Assembly: GCF_002968575.1 (NCBI RefSeq)
Contig: NZ_PVBM01000006.1
Coordinates: forward strand, 1-64,000
Origin: Neorhizobium huautlense
GTDB taxonomy: Bacteria > Pseudomonadota > Alphaproteobacteria > Rhizobiales > Rhizobiaceae
DNA length: 64,000 nt
Direction: 5' to 3'
In this document: positions 8,624 through 15,229 of the stretch, piece after piece
Position numbering within the stretch: position 1 is the first letter of the stretch
How the letters are laid out: every line of letters begins with the position of its first letter
Translations under genes and position numbers: made by a program
The notes under the pieces: model-generated
Databases searched by the model: none
The model's input: only the letters and a program-made list of their open reading frames with translations
Told to the model about the DNA's origin: nothing

Positions 8624-9115
8624 CGGTTTGAACCCTGTTAAAGCCTGTCATTTTCTTCTGCCCTGTTTCCATCGGGATCACCGTCTTCAAGCGGCTCTTT
8701 TCGATCCTTCTGGCCGGCGGTTTGCCCCGCTCGTTTTGTTGGACCCACTATCCCGCAAACCTTCCAAGAGACGCCTAAAAAGCATGCTTAACTTGCGGAA
8801 AACAAAGTTCAAATAGTTGGTAAACTTGGCTTTTTGTTAAACATCAGATGCCTTGCATCTTAAGGATTCCGCGAGGATTTTTACGAAATGTTGAGAAATT
8901 GATTTAAACCCCGCGCTAACCACGAATGCCATTCACGTGTGGGCCGGCGTCTAAAATTCATGTCGCAAGTCCTCAAAAATGGCCCGCGAATGAAGCTATT
9001 TACCTTTACGTGAGCGTAAGCTAGGTTTTTGCAGCTTGCGCAGAGGAGCGCGGCGTCGAGGAGCGTTGCCGCGAGGATCGAGAGAATCCCCAGCGGCCGA
9101 GAAGGAGGAGAATTC
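8624..9115. other. AT-richer intergenic region with promoter elements
   Basis: About 490 bp between two divergent genes. The centre (about 8770-8900) is AT-rich and free of plausible genes. The right part contains the MerR-type palindrome listed separately. Confidence 0.5.
9004..9020 (+). promoter_or_regulatory. MerR/LiuR-like palindromic operator candidate
   Basis: CTTTACGTGAGCGTAAG contains a perfect TTACG/CGTAA palindrome around a 4-nt centre, the layout of operators bound by LiuR-type MerR regulators. It lies ~95 bp before the DUF2147 gene. No MerR gene is in the window, so the regulator is unknown. Confidence 0.4.
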
Positions 9116-9457
9116 ATGACTTTGGGAAAACTGGTGCTCGCTACCGCGTTTGCACTTGCTGCCACAGCGGCTCTCGCCGCCGAACCGATCGAAGGCAACT
9201 GGAAGACGGCAAGCGGCGAGACGGCGGTGATCGGCAAATGCGGAAGCGCCTTCTGTGTAACCTTGAAAACCGGGAAGCACGCCGGCAAGCAAATCGGCCG
9301 GCTTGCCGGTCAGGATGGCGAGTACAGCGGTCAGATCACCGACCCTGCCGAAGACAAGACCTATAGCGGCTCCGGATCGGTCTCCGGCAATTCACTCAAG
9401 ATGAAGGGCTGCGTCCTCAAGATCCTCTGCAAGTCGCAGACCTGGACGCGTCTCTAA
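9116..9457 (+). CDS. Exported DUF2147-family protein
   Basis: Periplasmic protein of 113 aa with a signal peptide (MTLGKLVLATAFALAATAALAA). A compact domain follows: GNWKTASGETAVIGKCGSAFCVTLKTG, then a GxxDPAEDKTYSGSGSVSGNSLKMKGCVLKILCKSQTWTRL ending. This W..S.E.A.I....G..C pattern and the terminal LKGCVL...C.SQTWTR are characteristic of DUF2147 (lipocalin/calycin-like beta barrel, function unknown). The ATG at 9116 is preceded by AAGGAGGAG at ideal spacing, so the longer ORF from 9029 is not used. A terminator follows, so it is monocistronic. Confidence 0.9.
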   Translation: MTLGKLVLATAFALAATAALAAEPIEGNWKTASGETAVIGKCGSAFCVTLKTGKHAGKQIGRLAGQDGEYSGQITDPAEDKTYSGSGSVSGNSLKMKGCVLKILCKSQTWTRL

Positions 9458-9481
9458 AACAAGAGGCGGTGTGGTGTATTT

Positions 9482-9520
9482 CGAATGGCCGCCGCGACAA
9501 TCGTGGCGGCCATTCGTTTT
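9482..9520 (+). terminator. Intrinsic terminator of the DUF2147 gene
   Basis: A perfect 12-bp stem CGAATGGCCGCC / GGCGGCCATTCG with an 11-nt loop is followed directly by TTTT. It starts 25 bp after the stop codon. Confidence 0.85.
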
Positions 9521-10006
9521 AGAGGCCAAGAGTTGGCAATATTTTTTGCTGCGACGCATCATCAAAAGGCAGGGTGATCACGAAAACGGCGTCGCATTTT
9601 CGGGCCGGGAGCGGCAAACAAGCCGAGGTCACAGTTTTGTGAAACGCTTAATTAGGCACAAAAAGCGGGATTGAGCCGCTGAAAAAGTCAAAACTGAAAA
9701 CATTTTACAGCCATGAGATGTAGTTCGTTAAATTTCATTTATGCATCTGATTTTGCTATTTAAAACCATTAACATTCTGTAATTAAAACGATTAATCACC
9801 CAAATAAGAGCAAATTCGCTATCGGAATACTCTCTATGCGAGCATTTCGCAGGCGCGAAATTCCATCGTCAACATTTCATTGACAGTAGTATCCCAAATA
9901 AGGGTCTTCCGGATCGAACCGATCGGTCCGATATGAACATCGCAAACAGAAATTCGCTCGGTTCCAACCCAAGGCCGGACCGAGAATAGATCTAAAGGAC
10001 AAGACA
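9521..10006 (+). promoter_or_regulatory. AT-rich promoter/leader region of the small-exported-protein array
   Basis: About 490 bp without a convincing gene. Positions ~9660-9830 are strikingly AT-rich for this genome, with several TTAA/ATTAA runs. A TTGACA box lies at 9880-9885, but the expected -10 position (about 9903) is a poor match. A leader hairpin precedes the first gene (separate entry). The promoter of the whole array most likely lies here. Confidence 0.45.
9957..9984 (+). promoter_or_regulatory. Leader hairpin before the first array gene
   Basis: The 6-bp inverted repeat CTCGGT/ACCGAG with a 16-nt loop ends 11 nt before the AAAGGA ribosome-binding site of the first array gene. Its position matches the spacer hairpins before the later genes, although its sequence differs. 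Confidence 0.45.
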
Positions 10007-10231
10007 ATGAAGACCATCACTTCCGCTTTCGCCGCAGCCCTCATCGCTTCGGCTTCCTTCGCAAGCGCCGCTCTCGCTGAGGGCGATTATTATGAAGGCG
10101 CAACCAAAGCCGCTTCCGTCGATCATATCCAGACCGGCAGCGTTGCCCGGGACGGCCAGCAGACCGGCAAGGAAATTCAGCCTGCCTTCGAAGCCGGCGA
10201 TTACTACGACGGCGCAAACCGCCCTAACTAA
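10007..10231 (+). CDS. Small exported GDYY/NRPN protein 1 (array gene 1)
   Basis: Unrecognised exported protein of 74 aa. The signal peptide (MKTITSAFAAALIASASFAS, then AALA) predicts a mature product of ~50 residues. The mature part begins EGDYYEG, carries a central TGSVAR and ends GDYYDGANRPN, so the tyrosine motif GDYYxG occurs at both ends. There is no transmembrane segment, cysteine or enzyme motif. The mature sequence is identical to that of array gene 2, and the DNA differences are silent. AAAGGA lies 8 nt before the ATG. The overall design recalls small exported families such as DUF680 of Mesorhizobium, but I cannot confirm homology. Function unknown. Confidence 0.85.
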   Translation: MKTITSAFAAALIASASFASAALAEGDYYEGATKAASVDHIQTGSVARDGQQTGKEIQPAFEAGDYYDGANRPN

Positions 10232-10315
10232 ACGCAGCTCATTCAAGATACCGAAATCAAGCCCGCGGCCAGGTCGCAAACTTTCGCCAAGGGCAACTCT
10301 GAAGGGACCACCACA
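10232..10315 (+). repeat. Array spacer 1 with hairpin
   Basis: This 84-bp spacer shares with the next three the blocks ATTCAAGATACCGAAA, CCCGCGGCC, GGTCGCAAACT and CTCTGAA-GGACC. GCCC (10261-10264) can pair with GGGC (10291-10294), just upstream of the ribosome-binding site of array gene 2. Confidence 0.8.
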
Positions 10316-10540
10316 ATGACCAAGATCACTTCCGCTTTCGCCGCAGCCCTCATCGCTTCGGCTTCCTTCGCAAGCGCCGCTCTCGCTGAAGGCGATTACT
10401 ACGAAGGCGCAACCAAGGCCGCTTCCGTCGATCATATCCAGACCGGCAGCGTTGCCCGGGACGGCCAGCAGACCGGCAAGGAAATTCAGCCTGCCTTCGA
10501 AGCCGGCGATTACTACGACGGCGCGAACCGCCCGAACTAA
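10316..10540 (+). CDS. Small exported GDYY/NRPN protein 2 (array gene 2)
   Basis: Exported protein of 74 aa, identical to array gene 1 except for residues 2-3 (TK instead of KT). It has the same signal peptide, an EGDYYEG start of the mature part, a central TGSVAR and a GDYYDGANRPN end. Nucleotide differences from gene 1 are few and synonymous, which points to recent duplication or ongoing gene conversion under protein-level constraint. It is preceded by GAAGGGACC at ribosome-binding distance. Function unknown. Confidence 0.85.
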   Translation: MTKITSAFAAALIASASFASAALAEGDYYEGATKAASVDHIQTGSVARDGQQTGKEIQPAFEAGDYYDGANRPN

Positions 10541-10621
10541 ACAACTATTCAAGATACCGAAACCAAGCCCGCGGCCAGGTCGCAAACTTTACGTCACGGG
10601 CACTCTGAAAGGACCAATACA
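10541..10621 (+). repeat. Array spacer 2 with hairpin
   Basis: 81-bp member of the spacer family. GCCCG (10567-10571) pairs with CGGGC (10597-10601), followed by CTCTGAAAGGACC and the ATG of array gene 3. Confidence 0.8.
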
Positions 10622-10861
10622 ATGACCAAGATCACTTCCGCTCTCGCCGCAGCCCTTATCGCTTCGGCTTCCTTCGCAAGCGTCGCTCTCGCTGAAGGCG
10701 ATTATTACGAAGGCGTCCAGAAGCCCGCAGCCGTCCAGCACAGCCAGTCCGGCAGCTACGGCTACACCGGCTCGATCTCCCGCGCCCAGGGCGCCCAGGC
10801 CGACGCCGCACAGGTCGTCGACAGCGGCGACTACTACGCCGGCGCGAACCGCCCGAACTAA
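10622..10861 (+). CDS. Small exported GDYY/NRPN protein 3 (array gene 3)
   Basis: Exported protein of 79 aa. The signal peptide is nearly that of genes 1 and 2 (MTKITSALAAALIASASFAS) and the mature part starts EGDYYEG. The middle differs from genes 1-2: QHSQSGSYGYTGSISRAQGAQADAAQ. The end is GDYYAGANRPN. The TGS(I/V)xR element and both GDYY motifs are kept while the linkers vary, the pattern expected if the motifs are the functional parts. The middle closely matches array gene 4. Confidence 0.85.
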   Translation: MTKITSALAAALIASASFASVALAEGDYYEGVQKPAAVQHSQSGSYGYTGSISRAQGAQADAAQVVDSGDYYAGANRPN

Positions 10862-10944
10862 ATCAACTCATTCAAGATACCGAAACCAAACCCGCGGCCG
10901 GGTCGCAAACTTTTCGCCACGGGTACTCTGAAAGGACCAATACA
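10862..10944 (+). repeat. Array spacer 3 with compensatory hairpin change
   Basis: 83-bp spacer of the same family. Here the stem is ACCCG (10890-10894) with CGGGT (10920-10924); the outer G-C pair of the other spacers is replaced by A-T on both sides, a compensatory change that supports a real RNA stem. Confidence 0.8.
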
Positions 10945-11205
10945 ATGACCAGGATCACTTCCGCTTTCGCCGCAGCCCTCATCGCTTCGGCTTCTTTTGC
11001 AAGCGCCGCTCTCGCTGAGGGCAATTATTATGAAGGCGTCTTGCCGCCGTCCGCCGGCGAACAGCATCCGGCCGCTCACGGCGCGCAGAATTCCGCCCAC
11101 TACGGCTATACCGGCTCGATCTCCCGCGCCCAGAGCGCCCAGACCGACGCCGCGCAGGCCATCGACAGCGGCGACTACTACACGGGCGCAAACCGCCCGA
11201 ACTAA
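10945..11205 (+). CDS. Small exported GDYY/NRPN protein 4 (array gene 4)
   Basis: Exported protein of 86 aa. Signal peptide MTRITSAFAAALIASASFAS; the mature part starts EGNYYEG (Asp replaced by Asn), has a longer His/Ala-rich linker (GEQHPAAHGAQNSAHYG), then YTGSISRAQSAQTDAAQ as in gene 3, and ends GDYYTGANRPN. It shares the AAAGGACC ribosome-binding context. Function unknown. Confidence 0.85.
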   Translation: MTRITSAFAAALIASASFASAALAEGNYYEGVLPPSAGEQHPAAHGAQNSAHYGYTGSISRAQSAQTDAAQAIDSGDYYTGANRPN

Positions 11206-11289
11206 CCGCAACGCATTCAAGATACCGAAACCACGCCCGCGGCCTGGTCGCAAACTCTACGTCACGGGCACTCTGAAAGGACCAATACA
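11206..11289 (+). repeat. Array spacer 4 with hairpin
   Basis: 84-bp spacer. GCCCG (11235-11239) pairs with CGGGC (11265-11269), followed by CTCTGAAAGGACCAATACA and the ATG of array gene 5. Confidence 0.8.
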
Positions 11290-11556
11290 ATGACCAAGAT
11301 CACTTCCGCTCTCGCCGCAGCCCTCGTCGCTTCGATTTCCTTCGCAGGTGCGGCTCTTGCCGACGGCGATTACTACCAGGGCACGCAGAAGAACGTTCCG
11401 GCTGCTTCGGCTTCGGTCGACGCCACCCGGACCGGCAGCATCCGGGCCAACCGCAATGAAGGCCAGCTGCTGTTCAGCAACGGCGGCAGCCGCGACAATC
11501 GCGCCAGCGATCTCGACAGCGGTGACTACTACGACGGCGTGAACCGCCCGAACTGA
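11290..11556 (+). CDS. Small exported GDYY/NRPN protein 5 (array gene 5)
   Basis: Exported protein of 88 aa and the most divergent of the contiguous five. Signal peptide MTKITSALAAALVASISFAG; mature start DGDYYQG, central TRTGSIRANRNEGQ, end GDYYDGVNRPN. The linker is Asn/Ser-rich. It is the last gene before the group II intron. No spacer-type hairpin follows it directly; the downstream hairpin now lies beyond the intron. Confidence 0.85.
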   Translation: MTKITSALAAALVASISFAGAALADGDYYQGTQKNVPAASASVDATRTGSIRANRNEGQLLFSNGGSRDNRASDLDSGDYYDGVNRPN

Positions 11557-11643
11557 GCTTTGGATGCAAGCCAAGAACGATCGCCGCACAGACTACGGGC
11601 CCAAGATCACAGGGCGTGCGGGATCAAAAAAGAATGGCATGAA

Positions 11644-12271
11644 ATCGGGATAGGGGGGAGCCTATTGGCTCCGCCCCTCCCACACCACCCGGCATGCGGG
11701 TCCGCACCGGGCGGTTGGAGCAGTTGAGGTCGTCAGGCCCGTAGTTCTCCCGGCCTGGCGCCTGGGTTTGCTTATTCTGGTTCGGCGGATTTGATTTCTC
11801 GCTGCCGTGGCCCTTCGGGCTTCACCCTATCTTCCAGATCGGCGAGCTTCGCTGACGCGACCATCTGAGACCATTCAAATCCGATAACCAGCGGCTCTCC
11901 CTTCCGCTCCTTCGGCCCTTCGTTCGCGCAAGGCGCTCCCTACTACGGCCTCTGCTGACTTCTCGCTCCGGCTCGACACCGTCGCCCTTTCAGGCACAAG
12001 GCGAGATCTCCCCAGGTAAGAACGCATTCCTTCGCTGCACGACCGCCGGATTTACGCCACCGCCCCTTGGTCACAAGAGCTTCGCGGAATGTTGCCCGCT
12101 CGCCCTGGTCGGCACCGCCTCATATCCGGTTCTTGTCCATCGGCCCGCAGGTTCGATCCACGCTTCCTCCCCACGGTCGGTCGCCCTTCCGCAGTTGCGC
12201 TTCACTTCGCTCGCCATGACCAGCTTACGGTGGGACTTCCACCCACAAGAGTGCGCCCATGCTGGGCGCAC
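11644..12271 (-). mobile_element. ORF-less group II intron, copy A
   Basis: A 628-nt element on the minus strand. It begins GTGCGCCCAGC (5' consensus GTGYG) and ends CCCGAT (3' consensus AY). Near its 3' end (complement of 11688-11711) is a domain V-like hairpin: a 5-bp CCCGG/CCGGG stem, a 2-nt TG bulge on the 3' side, a 4-bp TGCG/CGCA stem and a 4-nt loop. No reverse transcriptase/maturase ORF is present; full-length introns of this type are about 2 kb, so it would need a maturase in trans. It differs from copy B (29561-30188) at 3 of 628 positions with no indels. On its own strand it sits just after a hairpin (12278-12305), as group IIC introns do. Confidence 0.8.
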
Positions 12272-12277
12272 AACCGA

Positions 12278-12305
12278 AATACCAGCCGCCTCGGCGGCTG
12301 GTATT
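12278..12305. terminator. Hairpin at the insertion site of intron copy A
   Basis: The perfect 13-bp inverted repeat AATACCAGCCGCC / GGCGGCTGGTATT has a 2-nt centre. In intron orientation the stem is followed by TTTCGGTT and then the intron. It was probably the terminator of the array before the intron landed. Confidence 0.7.
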
Positions 12306-12307
12306 CG

Positions 12308-12385
12308 CAGTTCATTCAAGACACCGAATGGAAAGACGGGTCGCAATCGTCGTTCCGGGTGTAGAGACGGCCAGACTCTGAAACC
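12308..12385 (+). repeat. Relic of an array spacer beyond the intron
   Basis: The sequence CAGTTCATTCAAGACACCGAA, then GGGTCGCAATCG and AGACTCTGAAACC, follows the block order of the array spacers, but no GDYY-type ORF follows directly. The next ~250 bp up to the sixth gene hold no other gene I can recognise. This suggests loss of an array member or degeneration of the spacer. Confidence 0.55.
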
Positions 12386-12643
12386 GGCCATCCTGTTCAA
12401 GATTAAGTGAAGATTTCCCACGAATCAATCACGCGGATACTCTTGGCCGTGGGTTTTTTGCGCCTCCTCCCATCGCAGAGGCGCAGATGCGTTTCACTTA
12501 CTCGTTCTGGGCGCAACCCAGAGGTCGTTTTATAAACTTCTCACGCATTTTGGTTGGAACGTTCCGCCTTTGAAGGGATTTGTACCTTCGACGACGCGAT
12601 CATTCGCATCGCTTCGTTATTTCGAAAGAGGAAAGGACAGGAA

Positions 12644-12928
12644 ATGAAGACCTATCTTACTTCCAGTATTGCCGCTCTCGTCATTTCGGCTGGATTTGCA
12701 GGCGCCGCGGGCGCCCAGGACATGTACTCCAATCCTGAAGGCATCCCGCAGTCCCCGCCGACCATCCAGCAGTCCCGCGGCCAGGATGTTGACACCATGT
12801 CGACCGGCAGCATCGTCCGTTATGGCACCACCCCCTCCTGGAATAGCAGCACAGGCGGTAAGGCCGATCTCGACGGCGGCCAGGATGAAGGCGACTACTA
12901 CGACGGCACCATGCGTCCGCATAATTAA
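12644..12928 (+). CDS. Small exported GDYY protein 6 (divergent array member)
   Basis: Exported protein of 94 aa. Signal peptide MKTYLTSSIAALVISAGFAG ending GAQ; Pro/Gln/Ser-rich mature chain (NPEGIPQSPPTIQQSRGQDV), then the shared MSTGSIVRYG and the family end GDYYDGTMRPHN. The N-terminal YYxG motif is reduced to DMYSNPEG. AAAGGACAGGAA precedes the ATG at 12644, so the longer ORF is rejected. The 3' flank again contains TTCAAGGCACCG...GGTCGCAAGC, the spacer signature, which confirms common descent with genes 1-5. Function unknown. Confidence 0.8.
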   Translation: MKTYLTSSIAALVISAGFAGAAGAQDMYSNPEGIPQSPPTIQQSRGQDVDTMSTGSIVRYGTTPSWNSSTGGKADLDGGQDEGDYYDGTMRPHN

Positions 12929-12993
12929 GCACTTGCTTCAAGGCACCGCATCCCGCGCTGGTCGCAAGCAATGTGCGAGGACGCCAACCGATA

Positions 12994-13026
12994 GAAGAAA
13001 GCCGGCTTTCCAGGCCGGCTTTCTTC
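12994..13026 (+). terminator. Terminator after array member 6
   Basis: A perfect 12-bp stem GAAGAAAGCCGG / CCGGCTTTCTTC with a 9-nt loop lies 65 bp after the stop codon. The 3' arm itself is T-rich. Confidence 0.75.
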
Positions 13027-13191
13027 ATGTTGGGGCTGTGTTGCGTTTCGATAGGGCGGCGATCCTCCGGCGGCCCTCGATCGACCCCTCGTCTTCGCCG
13101 TCAATCATTCTGAACCGGAGATGAATCTGCCCCTCAGCCCGTGTTCAGTGCGCCGCCTTCATTCTGCCGCCATTGGGACCGGGAGAAGACC

Positions 13192-13362
13192 ATGGCCATT
13201 CTTGCACGCCGCCTGACCATCATCACGCTGATCATGACAGTCTTCGCGCTCGCTTTCGTTGCACTGGTGGAGCAGCCGGGACGGCGGGAGCTGCGGGTGC
13301 ATCTGGGAACCAATGCGCCCTGCTATCACCCCGCGACGCCGGGTTGCGTCGCGTCACTTTAG
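13192..13362 (+). CDS. Small single-span membrane protein (hypothetical)
   Basis: ORF of 56 aa with one hydrophobic segment (LTIITLIMTVFALAFVALVE, about residues 8-27) and a short tail with two cysteines (APCYHPATPGC). GGGAGAAG stands 5 nt before the ATG. It precedes amn by 75 bp and could share its transcript. No family recognised; length and position make it plausible but unproven. Confidence 0.45.
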   Translation: MAILARRLTIITLIMTVFALAFVALVEQPGRRELRVHLGTNAPCYHPATPGCVASL

Positions 13363-13436
13363 CGGGTCCGGCAGGAGATCGGCGCGAAACAGGGGAGCGT
13401 CGTTTGATTGTCAGAAAGTTCCCACTATAATAGCGC

Positions 13437-14939
13437 ATGAACACACGAATCTTTTCACTCTCCCCTCTCCCCTTCATCAGCCCCAGCGCCCTGGAACCCC
13501 AAGTATTCGACAATCCGGCCGAAGCTGTGGATGCGCTGACCGCGCTTTACGAACGCAACACGCAATTCCTGATCGATGCGTTCGGCAGCCTCGCCAAGGG
13601 CGCGGCCGTTACCGGCCGCTACCGCGCATGCTATCCGCAGGTCAGCATCGAAACGACCTCGTTCGGGCATGCCGATTCCCGCCTTTCATACGGGCATGTC
13701 GCAGCGCCCGGCATCTACACGACGACGATCACCCGACCGAAACTCTTCCGCCATTATCTGAAGGAACAGCTCGGCCTGCTTATGCGCAACCACAGCGTTC
13801 CGGTGACCGTGTCTGAATCTGCGACGCCTATCCCACTGCATTTCGCCTTCGGCGAGGGCGCCCATGTGGAAGCGTCAGCGACAAGCTCGCTTGCGGATCT
13901 CTCCCTGCGCGACCTGTTCGACACGCCCGACCTCAACAACACCGACGACCTGATTGCCAACGGGGAATACGAGGCCTTGCCGGGCGAACCCGCCCCGCTT
14001 GCACCATTCACGGCACAGCGCATCGACTATTCTCTGGCCCGCCTCAGCCACTATACGGCCACCAATGCAGACCATTTCCAGAATTTCGTGCTCTTCACGA
14101 ACTATCAGTTCTACATCGACGAATTTGCCGCCTGGGCGCGCGAGCTGATGGCCAAGGGTGGCGAGGGATATACCGCCTTCGTTGAACCGGGCAACATCAT
14201 CACCCCAGCAGGCAGCGACAAGCCCGACACACCCGGTACGGTCCGCATGCCGCAGATGCCTGCCTATCACCTGAAGAAGAAGGGCCATGCCGGGATTACG
14301 CTGGTCAATATCGGCGTCGGCCCCTCGAATGCCAAGACGATCACAGACCATATCGCCGTGCTCCGCCCGCATGCCTGGCTCATGGTCGGCCATTGCGCAG
14401 GACTGCGGAACAGCCAACGGCTCGGCGATTACGTGCTTGCCCATGCCTATGTGCGCGAAGACCACGTACTCGACGACGACCTGCCGGTCTGGGTGCCGAT
14501 CCCGGCGCTTGCCGAGGTGCAGCAGGCGCTGGAAAGCGCGGTCGAGGAAGTTACCGGCTACCAGGGCTTCGAACTGAAACGCATCATGCGTACCGGCACC
14601 GTCGCGACGATCGACAACCGGAACTGGGAATTGCGCGACCAGCGCGGACCGGTCAAGCGGCTGTCGCAATCACGCGCGATCGCGCTGGACATGGAATCGG
14701 CAACGATCGCTGCAAACGGCTTCCGCTTCCGGGTGCCTTACGGGACGCTGCTCTGCGTTTCCGACCGGCCGCTGCATGGCGAACTGAAGCTGCCGGGAAT
14801 GGCGACGGCATTCTACCGCACCCAAGTCAGCCAGCATCTGCAGATCGGCATCCGCGCCGTGCAGAAGCTCGCCGCCATGCCGATCGAAACGCTGCACTCA
14901 CGCAAGCTCCGGAGCTTCTACGAGACCGCGTTCCAGTGA
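13437..14939 (+). CDS. amn: AMP nucleosidase
   Basis: Enzyme of 500 aa that hydrolyses AMP to adenine and ribose 5-phosphate, helping set adenylate levels in the cytoplasm. The N-terminal AMP-nucleosidase domain (YERNTQFLIDAF, GRYRACYPQVSIET) is followed by the nucleoside-phosphorylase-like catalytic domain with LVNIGVGPSNAKTITDHIAVLRPHAWLMVGHCAGLRNSQRLGDYVLAHAYVREDHVLD near residues 285-345 and the ALDMESATIAANGFRFRVPYGTLLCVSDRPLHGELKLPGMA substrate motif near 418-458. Length matches the family (~480-500 aa). It is followed by a separate vapBC unit. Confidence 0.95.
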   Translation: MNTRIFSLSPLPFISPSALEPQVFDNPAEAVDALTALYERNTQFLIDAFGSLAKGAAVTGRYRACYPQVSIETTSFGHADSRLSYGHVAAPGIYTTTITRPKLFRHYLKEQLGLLMRNHSVPVTVSESATPIPLHFAFGEGAHVEASATSSLADLSLRDLFDTPDLNNTDDLIANGEYEALPGEPAPLAPFTAQRIDYSLARLSHYTATNADHFQNFVLFTNYQFYIDEFAAWARELMAKGGEGYTAFVEPGNIITPAGSDKPDTPGTVRMPQMPAYHLKKKGHAGITLVNIGVGPSNAKTITDHIAVLRPHAWLMVGHCAGLRNSQRLGDYVLAHAYVREDHVLDDDLPVWVPIPALAEVQQALESAVEEVTGYQGFELKRIMRTGTVATIDNRNWELRDQRGPVKRLSQSRAIALDMESATIAANGFRFRVPYGTLLCVSDRPLHGELKLPGMATAFYRTQVSQHLQIGIRAVQKLAAMPIETLHSRKLRSFYETAFQ

Positions 14940-14961
14940 TGTTGTGACTGTGGCCCTACTG

Positions 14962-14987
14962 GTGTATAATTTTCGACGTTCATACAC
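14962..14987 (+). promoter_or_regulatory. Candidate operator of the vapBC operon
   Basis: The inverted repeat GTGTAT (14962-14967) / ATACAC (14982-14987) with a 14-nt centre overlaps the likely promoter just upstream of vapB. VapBC complexes typically bind such palindromes to repress their own operon. Confidence 0.5.
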
Positions 14988-14998
14988 ACGAGGCTGCC

Positions 14999-15229
14999 AT
15001 GCGCACCAATATCGAACTCGATGACGAACTGATCACGGAAGCAATGGAGCTGACCGGCCTGCCGACAAAAAAGGCGACGGTGGAGCAGGCATTGAGGGAT
15101 TTGGTCCGCATTCGTAGGCAGATGCGCGCAGTCGACAATCTTGAAGGCATCGGCTGGGATAGCGATCTTGATGAAATGCGAAAAGACTCGAGGAGATTTG
15201 CCGATTGGGGCTTGAAAGGCGGCGAATGA
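14999..15229 (+). CDS. vapB: VapB-type antitoxin
   Basis: Antitoxin of 76 aa. The N-terminal ribbon-helix-helix MRTNIELDDELITEAMELTGLPTKKATVEQALRDLVRIRRQM (residues 1-42) binds DNA, and the C-terminal acidic/aromatic tail (IGWDSDLDEMRKDSRRFADWGLKGG) wraps the toxin. It overlaps vapC by 4 bp (ATGA), the usual arrangement. The neutralised toxin is the PIN protein downstream. Confidence 0.92.
   Translation: MRTNIELDDELITEAMELTGLPTKKATVEQALRDLVRIRRQMRAVDNLEGIGWDSDLDEMRKDSRRFADWGLKGGE

Noticed and set aside
9471-9674. 67-codon ORF after the DUF2147 gene
   Set aside because: It spans the terminator hairpin and has no ribosome-binding site or recognisable sequence.
10007-11556. Regular repeats considered as a CRISPR array
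   Set aside because: Units are ~300 bp with protein-coding content and ribosome-binding sites; no short direct repeats with unique 30-40-bp spacers.
12071-12421. ORFs inside intron A, and the matching ones in copy B (29988-30212)
   Set aside because: They lie in the structured RNA part of the intron and show no reverse transcriptase or maturase motif.
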